This document shows positions 53,254 through 61,103 of a stretch of DNA of 64,000 nucleotides, piece by piece (within the stretch, counting starts at the first letter, position 1; each line of letters opens with the position of its first letter). The stretch comes from Telmatobacter sp. DSM 110680 (GTDB taxonomy: Bacteria > Acidobacteriota > Terriglobia > Terriglobales > Acidobacteriaceae). The stretch lies in the NCBI RefSeq assembly GCF_039994875.1, contig NZ_CP121196.1, forward strand, positions 5,146,001-5,210,000, in the 5' to 3' direction. Position numbers and translations under genes: made by a program. Under the pieces are notes generated by a model. The model was not told the DNA's origin. It did not search any database and saw nothing but the letters and a program-made list of their open reading frames with translations.

Positions 53254-53841
53254 ATGAGCCTCGTGAGCAAGGTCGAATTGAAGACCGTCGAACTGCCAGA
53301 TGCCCTGGAGTTCACGGTGTCGCGCGAAGATGGGCTTCTAGAATCCGTGGCTTTTCCCGTGTTTGCGTTCTTCGTCCTGTGGATGTTCTGGCGAATGGGT
53401 ACGCTTTGGATTCATATCCTCGCGGGGATTGCGGCTGCATCGACATCTCTAACGTTGTTGGTGAATTGGATTCAGGGCGGAGAGACTAAACTGCGCGTGA
53501 CGCGTGACGAAATACGAGCCGAGGGGAATCTTGGGCAGTTGTTCTCAACGTCCGTAACAATCCCAGCCACGGACGTCACGTCGATTCGTTTTGACAATGG
53601 CGGCGATGGCGGCATCTCGGGGCTGTACGTGCGGCACGGTTGGAGATTCACGCCGGTGCTCCCGCGTCTCACTGCGGAGCAATCAAAGACAGTCATAGAA
53701 GCAATCCGACAGAAGTTTCCCGAAATTCCTGCGGACAGCGGGACGAAATTCTCGCTCTCTTCCCTTTTTGAAAGCGGCGCCGAATTGACCACCTTGAATC
53801 TCTCGAACTCAAGTACCGAAGATCTGGACAAGCCGCACTAG
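53254..53841 (+). CDS. Hypothetical two-helix membrane protein
   Basis: 195 residues, 19 bases after the previous gene. Two close membrane helices (about 33-48, VAFPVFAFFVLWMFW, and 51-70, LWIHILAGIAAASTSLTLLV), then a beta-rich cytosolic domain (RVTRDEIRAEGNLGQLFSTSVTIPATDVTSIRF) reminiscent of PH-like membrane proteins. Function unknown. Converges with the receiver-like gene six bases away. Confidence 0.65.
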   Translation: MSLVSKVELKTVELPDALEFTVSREDGLLESVAFPVFAFFVLWMFWRMGTLWIHILAGIAAASTSLTLLVNWIQGGETKLRVTRDEIRAEGNLGQLFSTSVTIPATDVTSIRFDNGGDGGISGLYVRHGWRFTPVLPRLTAEQSKTVIEAIRQKFPEIPADSGTKFSLSSLFESGAELTTLNLSNSSTEDLDKPH

Positions 53842-53847
53842 ATTCAT

Positions 53848-54195
53848 CTAACTCTGCAAATCTTCGCCGAGAAGCTTGAGCAGCGCCTGGGGTTTATGGC
53901 TGTCCACGACAAAGTCCACTTCCGGCCTTGATTCCTCCGCAAATGGACTGGCGAGAACGATGGGCTTGCCTGGACAGAACTCCCGTACATCAGCGAGAAG
54001 ACCTGGCCACTTATGCAGCTGCCTCGCGTGGACAAGTACTGCATCGACATTGGGAAACCTCTTTAACAGATCCATACCATCGCTTGCGTTATAGGCAGTC
54101 AGTACGTTGTGTTTGACGGTCTCGACCACGAGCTTTCTCGACGACAGTCCTTCTGGCTGTTCTTCTTCGATCATCAAAATGACGAGTGATCTCAA
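53848..54195 (-). CDS. Degenerate response-regulator receiver domain
   Basis: 115 residues from TTG 54195 with GGAGAG five bases upstream. The pattern VILMIEEE (acid cluster about 10-12), LTAYNASDGMDLLKRF, DAVLVHARQL, PIVLASPFAEESRP and VVDSHKPQALLKLL follows a receiver domain. The phospho-accepting Asp (end of strand 3) is His56, so it cannot be phosphorylated in the normal way; the conserved C-terminal Lys may be K101. Likely a pseudo-receiver scaffold. No histidine kinase nearby. Confidence 0.72.
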   Translation of the reverse strand: MRSLVILMIEEEQPEGLSSRKLVVETVKHNVLTAYNASDGMDLLKRFPNVDAVLVHARQLHKWPGLLADVREFCPGKPIVLASPFAEESRPEVDFVVDSHKPQALLKLLGEDLQS

Positions 54196-54323
54196 ACTGC
54201 TCTCCTATAGCGAACGTGAGGCTTTTACCCAGGTAGTGAGAAACAATCGCCGTCTGAGAGGTTGGTCGCGATTTTGATTTAAAAAAGCCGACCATTGACA
54301 GAAAAGGACCGGCAATTGCAGGG

Positions 54324-55520
54324 TCAATGCACCCAAGCGATTTGGGGGATACAACCAAGGTATTTGTACGCCGAGTAAACTCCCTCAAAAATCGAATCCC
54401 AACTTGCTGTTTGTGCGTGACTTCGCGCAGCCGTGCGCATTTGTTCGTGCAGCATAGGTTTTTCGATGATGTCGGCGATTACTTTGGAAAACTCCACGTC
54501 CGGTGCAATGCGCCCTGTGACGCCGTCACGAATGATCGTGGATGGGCCGCCATCGGGGGTCACAATGCCGGGCACACCGCTGGCGAGAGCCTCGAGCACT
54601 ACGTTGCCAAAGGTGTCGGTATGCGAAGGAAAGATGAAGAGGTCCATGTTAGCGTAGGCCTCCGCCAGCGCTTCTCCCTTGAGTACCCCGGCAAACTGTG
54701 CGCGAGGGAGATGTTGGCGCAGGTTCTCTTCTTCAACTCCGCCGCCAACTATCAAAAATCGGAAGCTGCGATGGATTCTTTGTTCCAACTCACGCTGTAC
54801 GGTCGTCAACAGCGCAACGTTCTTTTCTATTGACAGCCGGCCGACGTAGCCGAGAATGAAGTCGCGGTCATTTTCGCGCTGCCTGCGCCTTTGCGGGTGA
54901 AACAAAACGGAGTCCACGCCGCGCTGCATCAGATGACACGGTCGGCCGGTTTCCCGTTCGAGCATTTGGCAGAGATCGGGGCTTGGCGCGAAAAGCAGAT
55001 GCGCCGACGAATAGAAGTCTGTTGCTATAACCAGGGCGAGATCTTCGATCGTCTTGCCTGTCGCTTCAGAATAGTCATGCGGCAAAAGTCGCAACAGCCG
55101 ATGCGAGCGGCGCGCTGCATATTCGTGCAGATTCGTGTGCCAGCTTGCGGCCAATGGCAGATTGTAATGCCGGGCAAGGGCAGCTCCCAATATGCCCATT
55201 TCGCTCGGTCCAGTGATGTGGATGAGATCAGGCTCAAAGCGTTCAAGCGCATCCATGATCGTTGGAAGATGACGCGCGTATGCCGGATCAAAACTCAAAT
55301 CCTTTTCCAGTGGGATGGAGATGGGAGACCGCGGAAGTTCCAGCGACCAGAGTTCTCCGTTTATTTCTAACGATTCGGATCGTTGCCCGGCACGCACGCA
55401 CAGGAATGGCAGACCTCTTCTACCCGCAAATGCTTCAAATTGGCGGCTGGTATGGGCGACTCCGTTCACCTCGTGAAACGAGTCGGGGAAGAATGCCACG
55501 CGCGGACCTTGCTCGGTCAT
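54324..55520 (-). CDS. GT4-family glycosyltransferase
   Basis: 398 residues. FPDSFHEVNGVAHTS is the typical GT4 (MSHEG-type) opening, followed by PDLIHITGPSEMGILG. The C-terminal GT-B half has FILGYVGRLSIEKNVALL, LIVGGGVEEENLR and FPSHTDTFGNVVLEALASGVP (EX7E motif). It would transfer a sugar from a nucleotide sugar, perhaps to a lipid or polysaccharide. It follows the PHP gene by 16 bases on the same strand, so the two are probably one operon. Confidence 0.9.
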   Translation of the reverse strand: MTEQGPRVAFFPDSFHEVNGVAHTSRQFEAFAGRRGLPFLCVRAGQRSESLEINGELWSLELPRSPISIPLEKDLSFDPAYARHLPTIMDALERFEPDLIHITGPSEMGILGAALARHYNLPLAASWHTNLHEYAARRSHRLLRLLPHDYSEATGKTIEDLALVIATDFYSSAHLLFAPSPDLCQMLERETGRPCHLMQRGVDSVLFHPQRRRQRENDRDFILGYVGRLSIEKNVALLTTVQRELEQRIHRSFRFLIVGGGVEEENLRQHLPRAQFAGVLKGEALAEAYANMDLFIFPSHTDTFGNVVLEALASGVPGIVTPDGGPSTIIRDGVTGRIAPDVEFSKVIADIIEKPMLHEQMRTAARSHAQTASWDSIFEGVYSAYKYLGCIPQIAWVH

Positions 55521-55536
55521 GGATTCTTTGGTCTAC

Positions 55537-56697
55537 TCAGCCTTCCGGTTCGCCCAGCGCGACGCGCAACTGGCTGTCTTCGTTCCACGCCAGGCGCAGG
55601 CTGCCGGAGACCGGGCCTTGGCCAAGCATTTGAACAGCCTTGATGGTCCAGTGGATTGAAAATGGTGCGCGACCGTTGGGCCAGATCTCGTTCAGCGGTC
55701 GCATGACCCCGTTGGCGTCAGGGTGATATGCGCGCTCGTCCCACGTGCGAGAGCCTTGCGGAAAATCGGGATAGTCGCGAATCGCATCAAGGGTGGATTG
55801 CAGCAGGCGATGTTTCCACGGCTCTGCATATTGCGGCATGAAAAGCACGTTACTCAGGCGCTGACGGCGGATTTCGTGCACAAACTCAGTGAAACTGGTC
55901 GCATTGGTCAGGTTGATGTTGGCGTTTGGTTCCACGCCGTGTCGGTCGCCACCGCTTATCAGCAGCATGTTCCACTGCTGGGCGAGGCGGCGTACGGAGC
56001 GATTTTCTTCCCAGTTGCGGAGTCCATTCAGTTCCAATGCATGAAGGAACGCGCCGTATTTCTGCAGGAACTCATTCACAAGAAACTGGTGCTTTTCTTC
56101 GCCGACAAGAAAGAGGTCCCACATGGGGTGGTTAAAGACAACGAGAACATTTGGCTCGTCGTTCAGGGCTACCAGGATTTCTTTGAGGCGCGCTTGTTTC
56201 GGATTGGCCGTAAACTCCGCCAGAGTGCGCATCCACTGCTTCGCGGAGTTTGAGGGCAGATTGTGAACGCCGATATGGAAGTCCTGGACACCACCGTAGG
56301 GCACGCTCCACTCGACGGAGACCGGGATGCGGCGTGCGCTGGGAATGGTGCGCAGCAGCATGGGAGCTTCAATGTTGTCGTGGTCGGTGATGGAGACCAT
56401 CGAATTGAGATCGAGGTCTTCAATCTGCCGGCTTTCAAGATCGAAGGCAAGCCTCGGCGTCATGGGCGGAGTCCAATAGGCTGCGGCGTAGTTCACGCGC
56501 AACCCGAACTTCTCCTGTGCACGGCGCTCCAAACGCGCAAGTATCGGACGGATAAGGGAGTACTTATTGCCAAGATTCGCCAGGAAATCCAGCGTCTCTT
56601 TAGACTGGTTGGTGTGGCTGTGCAGCGAGACGCCGGTGCAGAACCCTTTGAATGCATTCTGGTCGCGCCACAGGTACGAAACGGTCGAAGTGGCCAT
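55537..56697 (-). CDS. PHP-domain metal-dependent phosphoesterase-like protein
   Basis: 386 residues, GAGGAGGGGG before ATG 56697. The PHP signature is SLHSHTNQS near residue 24, then VSITDHDNIEA (about 101-111), with later FNHPMWDLF and GGDRHGVE supplying further ligands. Family members hydrolyse phosphate monoesters or form a co-domain of other enzymes. It lies just upstream of a GT4 glycosyltransferase, so could act on a sugar phosphate or lipid-linked substrate. No specific reaction assigned. Confidence 0.82.
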   Translation of the reverse strand: MATSTVSYLWRDQNAFKGFCTGVSLHSHTNQSKETLDFLANLGNKYSLIRPILARLERRAQEKFGLRVNYAAAYWTPPMTPRLAFDLESRQIEDLDLNSMVSITDHDNIEAPMLLRTIPSARRIPVSVEWSVPYGGVQDFHIGVHNLPSNSAKQWMRTLAEFTANPKQARLKEILVALNDEPNVLVVFNHPMWDLFLVGEEKHQFLVNEFLQKYGAFLHALELNGLRNWEENRSVRRLAQQWNMLLISGGDRHGVEPNANINLTNATSFTEFVHEIRRQRLSNVLFMPQYAEPWKHRLLQSTLDAIRDYPDFPQGSRTWDERAYHPDANGVMRPLNEIWPNGRAPFSIHWTIKAVQMLGQGPVSGSLRLAWNEDSQLRVALGEPEG

Positions 56698-56851
56698 TCC
56701 CCCTCCTCATTCGCGATCTGACTTCGGATTCTTACAGTCCAGTGTCGGATCCGCCCGTCAATGGGAGGTTAAGAGGAGAATAATTGCACTTCAATTTGTG
56801 CAAGCATACAGGAGGTTAACAGAACAAAATCGCGCCTTCAAAGCACTAACA

Positions 56852-56870
56852 CGCAACGTCTTAGTTGCGC
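56852..56870 (-). terminator. Weak hairpin after the LOG gene
   Basis: On the minus strand GCGCAAC and GTTGCG pair around a six-base loop; no long T-run. The sequence is nearly the same as the terminator at 46216-46249. Confidence 0.5.
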
Positions 56871-56905
56871 TTTAGGCAACCGGTCAGTTGCAAGTTATCG
56901 AGGAG

Positions 56906-58009
56906 CTATTTGCTGGTTTTTGCTATCTCGGGTCCAAGAAAATCATCGAACGTCGATCCATGCATGATCTCCTGGGGCGACTTCTCGGCAGCGGCATTCG
57001 CTTCGGGGATGAGATAGTTTTCAGTCAATCCCTGGCGCAGCAGTTCAAAGGCATCTTCGGGAGTATCGGCATATTGAAAGAGCTCGATATCCTTTGGTGA
57101 GATTGCACCGGTCTCGACGAGGGTGTCGATGTTGAAGACCTTCTTCCAATAATCTGACCCATACACCACAACCGTGATCTTCTTCGCGAGCTTTTGCGTC
57201 TGTGCCAGGGTGAGAATCTCGAACATCTCATCGAGCGTGCCGAAGCCACCTGGAAAGACAACTAGCGCCTTGGCGAGGTACGCGAACCAGAGTTTGCGCA
57301 TGAAGAAGTAGTGAAACTCGAAGTTGAGCGAGGGGGTGATGTAGGGATTGGGCGACTGCTCGAAGGGCAGACGAATGTTCATGCCAATGGTCTTGCCGCC
57401 GGCTTCGTAGGCGCCGCGGTTGGCGGCTTCCATAATCCCGGGGCCACCACCGGAGGTCACTACGAAACGATGGCGGCGGGATGGAATCTTGGCGGCCCAG
57501 CGGGTAAGCATTTGCGATAGCCTGCGGGCATCTTCGTAATAGCGGGCCATGGCTACGGCTGCGACGGCGCGTTTGCGCTGCAGATCAGTGGCCTTGCCGG
57601 CGGCGATATCCGGCACGCTGGCTGGCTGCTCATTGCTCGGTGCCGGGTGGCGTGAACCGGTGTTGTCGAGCAGTTCAAGTGCGTGGTCAGCTTCTTCCCG
57701 TCCACGAAAACGCGCGGACCCGAAGAACACTACTGTGTCTTGAATATGCTCGCGGCGGATGCGTGCTAGCGGTTCCATGTATTCGGAGACAATGCGAATG
57801 AGTCGTCCGTCAGGTCCATTCAGGAACGATGGATTCTCGTATGCTAGCGGGGCGGAGGCAAGCGCGGGCGGTGCACCATTGGGAGGCAAAGTTGCGGCAG
57901 GAACCGGCCCGCTCGATGACTGGTCTGCCAGCTTTTCTTCAGCCGAGATATTTACCTGATTCGCCGTATCTGGCTGCCCACTCTTCGTTCCCTGATCTTC
58001 CGCGCTCAT
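56906..58009 (-). CDS. LOG-family (TIGR00730-type) Rossmann protein
   Basis: 367 residues. The LOG motif PGGFGTLDEMFEILTLAQT is present, preceded by VTSGGGPGIMEAANRGAYEAGG. An N-terminal ~130-residue extension is low-complexity, Pro/Ala/Ser rich. LOG proteins are cytokinin riboside monophosphate hydrolases or related nucleotide hydrolases; in bacteria the role is often unknown. The gene starts three bases after the preceding stop, so an operon with the small membrane gene is likely. Confidence 0.85.
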   Translation of the reverse strand: MSAEDQGTKSGQPDTANQVNISAEEKLADQSSSGPVPAATLPPNGAPPALASAPLAYENPSFLNGPDGRLIRIVSEYMEPLARIRREHIQDTVVFFGSARFRGREEADHALELLDNTGSRHPAPSNEQPASVPDIAAGKATDLQRKRAVAAVAMARYYEDARRLSQMLTRWAAKIPSRRHRFVVTSGGGPGIMEAANRGAYEAGGKTIGMNIRLPFEQSPNPYITPSLNFEFHYFFMRKLWFAYLAKALVVFPGGFGTLDEMFEILTLAQTQKLAKKITVVVYGSDYWKKVFNIDTLVETGAISPKDIELFQYADTPEDAFELLRQGLTENYLIPEANAAAEKSPQEIMHGSTFDDFLGPEIAKTSK

Positions 58010-58012
58010 GGC

Positions 58013-58387
58013 TTACTCATTTCGATGCCGGATGGCGTCTTGCACCGCAATCCAGATATTCAGCAATCCCAGTCCTGAGATGATGCCGCGCACCGCGCCG
58101 TTTGCTGCGTAAATCGAAAGCGTCGGGTATTGCACGAAAATCGGGTTCTGATCCCAGAAAAGCTGCGACCACGGAGCATAACAGATCGCAAGACCGATAT
58201 ACATCCTCAATAGAACCCGCAGATAGAGCTCAGTACGCACCAGCCAATGGGGAATACGCTGCTGCGGAACAAATTCAGCTGCCGGCTGCAGGACATTCGG
58301 GTCCGGTGCGGGACGGGTCAAGTTTTCGGGGATCGGCGCTGGGCTAGGGGTCATGCTGGGTGATATGAATTCCGGCTGGTTTGCCAT
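58013..58387 (-). CDS. Hypothetical membrane protein
   Basis: 124 residues. The N-terminal third is Pro-rich and polar; two membrane helices follow (about 55-75, YLRVLLRMYIGLAICYA, and 97-116, AVRGIISGLGLLNIWIAV). The stop is three bases before the LOG gene start, so likely co-transcribed. No family recognised. Confidence 0.65.
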   Translation of the reverse strand: MANQPEFISPSMTPSPAPIPENLTRPAPDPNVLQPAAEFVPQQRIPHWLVRTELYLRVLLRMYIGLAICYAPWSQLFWDQNPIFVQYPTLSIYAANGAVRGIISGLGLLNIWIAVQDAIRHRNE

Positions 58388-58582
58388 TCTCCAGGGCTCG
58401 TGACGCTGCCCCCGAATTCTTGCCGCTTATCCAGCTCAGGGACGCCGTACTCAAACGGTAACACAGTGTGCGTTGCGGCTGGCCACCAGCAGCTTGGCAG
58501 TTTGGATGCCCGTCATTGCGCAGCGAACGGTACCGGGCGTATTTTGTTGCTGTACGCAGGTTCGAACAGCCAGGAGTCTGCT

Positions 58583-59122
58583 ATGAAATCCCTCGCCACT
58601 GTTCTCGCTCTCCTCGTCAGTCCATTGACGTTAGCCGCGCAAAACGTCGTGAAGAACGACCAACCTGTCGTGGTTATTAGCGGAAGTGTGCTGGGAAACA
58701 ATTGTCCGATCGGGATGCATGCCAGTCAGGGAGTTTGGGACCACACCATTCGGGTTCGGCAGGGGCAGCAGGAGCAGATGATGCAGCCTTTCGGCCAGCG
58801 AATCTTTCTCTCACTTGTGGATCAAAATCCTGCCCCGATCATCTCCGCAACTGTGAAAGTGCGCGGCCTGACCGGCAAGAACCGCATGCTGCAGACCGAG
58901 TCTGTTGGAAGCGTGAACGGCGACGGAATGAAGGTCATGAGAATCACCTTTGTCCAAAAACAGGACGGCGTTTTCAGCGATCTTTACGTACCGGGATTTA
59001 CCTCAGTGAGTTCGATCGAGTTGCTTGAAGTTTCATATGAGGACGGCAAGGTCTGGAAGATTGGCGATTCCGGAGTCTGCCGCGTGAAGCCCGACGGGAT
59101 GATGCTGATTGCCAATCATTGA
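58583..59122 (+). CDS. Exported hypothetical protein
   Basis: 179 residues from ATG 58583, AGGAG six bases upstream; the open frame reaches back to 58400 but that part lacks a start signal. Signal peptide to about residue 19 (LALLVSPLTLAAQ). The rest is beta-rich. I recognise no family; it converges with the ThuA-like gene four bases away. Confidence 0.7.
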   Translation: MKSLATVLALLVSPLTLAAQNVVKNDQPVVVISGSVLGNNCPIGMHASQGVWDHTIRVRQGQQEQMMQPFGQRIFLSLVDQNPAPIISATVKVRGLTGKNRMLQTESVGSVNGDGMKVMRITFVQKQDGVFSDLYVPGFTSVSSIELLEVSYEDGKVWKIGDSGVCRVKPDGMMLIANH

Positions 59123-59126
59123 TGGC

Positions 59127-60014
59127 CTATGGAGTCGCGCTGGTAGCGGGACGCGGGTGCGAGGACGTGCTGCCATCCGTCATCCCCAGGGCCCACTTGA
59201 TCGCTTCAAAATACATTTTGCGAATGTCGGGATCCTGCCAAGCCTCTTCGGTGTGACCGAGCGTCGAATAGAAGACGCGACCCTTGCCGTACATCTTGCT
59301 CCAAGCCACGGCGAAGTCATGGTCGGTGCGGTGAACGCGTGGGTTGTTGTTGTAGTCCAGACGGCCGGGATCGAGGCTGAGCAGCACGTTGACCTTGTCG
59401 CGCGACCACGCCTTGGGCTGGTAGATCTCGTCGTATTTCACGAACGCCTTGGGAAAGTGGCTTACCGCTGGAAAATCCGGAGCTTCGTTGATGATTGGCG
59501 CGTTGAAGGTCATCCACGGGTGCTGATCGAACCAGCCGCCGATCATTTCCCCGTATTCCGGCCAGTTGTAGTTGGTATCGAGCGCGGCGTGAATTCCGAC
59601 AAACCCTTTGCCATCGTCGTGGACGAACGACAGCATATCGAGCTTCTGATCCGCATCCATATCGAGTTCGCCGGTGGTGCTGGTGAAGACGATCAGATCG
59701 AAGTCGTTCAGACTTTTGGCATTCCTGTCGAGATGCTTTTTTGTGAGGAGTTCAGTATCGGTGCGCAGGGTCGCATCCCACAGGCCGCTCTCCTGGCCCA
59801 TGTTGTACACGGCGACCATGGCAGCGCTTATTGAGTCATGCTCGAAGCCCTTTGTCTGTCCAATTACCAATACCCGCTTGACATGGCCTTGTTTGGTGCG
59901 GGGCACTGGCGGAAGCGCACCCTGACCAAACGATAGGGCCGATGCAACGAGGCAAAAAATCACCGCCATAAAAACGCAGATTGCGCTGACTGAACCAATA
60001 CGGACTTTGGGCAC
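59127..60014 (-). CDS. Exported ThuA-like protein
   Basis: 295 residues from GTG 60014, AAGGAG six bases upstream. Signal peptide about 1-31 (CVFMAVIFCLVASALSFGQ). RVLVIGQTKGFEHDSI, DLIVFTSTTGELDMDADQ and GKGFVGIHAALDTNYNWPEYGEMIGG follow the ThuA/trehalose-utilisation fold, a class I glutamine amidotransferase-like structure. Commonly found in sugar utilisation clusters, but no sugar genes are adjacent. Role unknown. Confidence 0.85.
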   Translation of the reverse strand: MPKVRIGSVSAICVFMAVIFCLVASALSFGQGALPPVPRTKQGHVKRVLVIGQTKGFEHDSISAAMVAVYNMGQESGLWDATLRTDTELLTKKHLDRNAKSLNDFDLIVFTSTTGELDMDADQKLDMLSFVHDDGKGFVGIHAALDTNYNWPEYGEMIGGWFDQHPWMTFNAPIINEAPDFPAVSHFPKAFVKYDEIYQPKAWSRDKVNVLLSLDPGRLDYNNNPRVHRTDHDFAVAWSKMYGKGRVFYSTLGHTEEAWQDPDIRKMYFEAIKWALGMTDGSTSSHPRPATSATP

Positions 60015-60065
60015 GAAGGACTCCTTCGCAGTCCATTATCGGTCAGCAAAATGCCGCAGCAAGAA

Positions 60066-60848
60066 TTACTCGTGTGCACCGTGTTTTTTCAGCAGGTCAG
60101 CCCACTTGTGATCGTCCATCTGGAGGGCGTACGTCAAGGGACGGTGCTCGCTCTGGTCCTTTGCATTCACGTCCGCGCCGCGATCGACGAGGATCTGAAT
60201 CATGCTTCCGTATTGCAGGTGCAAAGCTGCATCAAGAATCGTATCTCCGTAGGCGTCTGCGGAATTCACGTTTGCACCTTTGTCTATAAGAAACTTGACG
60301 TCGTCGGGCTGATCGCGGAGAACAGCGAAAAACAGTGGTGTGGCGCCGCTTGCCGCCTGGGCATTCACATCGGCGCCCTTGGCAACAAGCAACTGCATCA
60401 GTTCCTTATGCCGGGTTGCGAACAGGCACAAATCCAGTGGCGTGTAGCCGTTTTTATTGTCCTTTACGTCGACGCCATGCACGCTGAGAAGACTCACCGG
60501 ATCTTGATGGTTATTTGATGAAAAGACGCTCCATAGGTCACCGGGTGTGAAAGCTCCGTAGCCGTTCTTTGCATTCACATCGGCTCCAGCGTCGATCAGG
60601 GCCTGGGCAGCAGCCATCTGGCCATGGAGGCACGCCACATGCAATGGAGTGTCGCCGTTCTTATCCAGATCGGCGACAAGTTTGGGATCCGCCTGAAGAA
60701 GAGCCTTGATTTTGTTGGCGTCGCCCTTGCGCGCCGCATCGTGAATTGGACCGCAAAACGCAGCTGTGGATCCGCCGAAAAAGACTAGAAGAGTAAAGAG
60801 TTGAGCGCTCCGCGTGAGGCGGGAACGGAAAAATGCATACGTTTTCAT
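60066..60848 (-). CDS. Exported ankyrin-repeat protein
   Basis: 260 residues, GGAGAA before ATG 60848, signal peptide about 1-30 (FTLLVFFGGSTAAFCG). At least six ankyrin repeats follow: GDANKIKALLQADPKLVADL, NGDTPLHVACLHGQMAAAQA, KNGYTPLDLCLFATRHKEL, SGATPLFFAVLRDQPDDV, YGDTILDAALHLQYGSM, and a last truncated unit. Protein-binding; likely periplasmic. It follows the ThuA-like gene on the same strand. Confidence 0.9.
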   Translation of the reverse strand: MKTYAFFRSRLTRSAQLFTLLVFFGGSTAAFCGPIHDAARKGDANKIKALLQADPKLVADLDKNGDTPLHVACLHGQMAAAQALIDAGADVNAKNGYGAFTPGDLWSVFSSNNHQDPVSLLSVHGVDVKDNKNGYTPLDLCLFATRHKELMQLLVAKGADVNAQAASGATPLFFAVLRDQPDDVKFLIDKGANVNSADAYGDTILDAALHLQYGSMIQILVDRGADVNAKDQSEHRPLTYALQMDDHKWADLLKKHGAHE

Positions 60849-61103
60849 TAATTCTCCGCTGTGGAAGTGGGTTCAAGAAGTCGAGTCAAGTTTACCCGAA
60901 AGGGCAATGGGAAGAATTCGAGCCCCTTGTGTGTGTAACCGAACTGCCCCATATTCGGCTGATGAGGGCGAGGGGATCAGGTCAGCCCGTAAACACCCAA
61001 AGTAATGTGACATACGTGTTACCAAAGTCCCACCAGGGGTTAACTTGAGTACCGAATTCACGGTACGATGTTCGGAAGCCGGAGAATCTTAGCTGTCAGT
61101 TAG

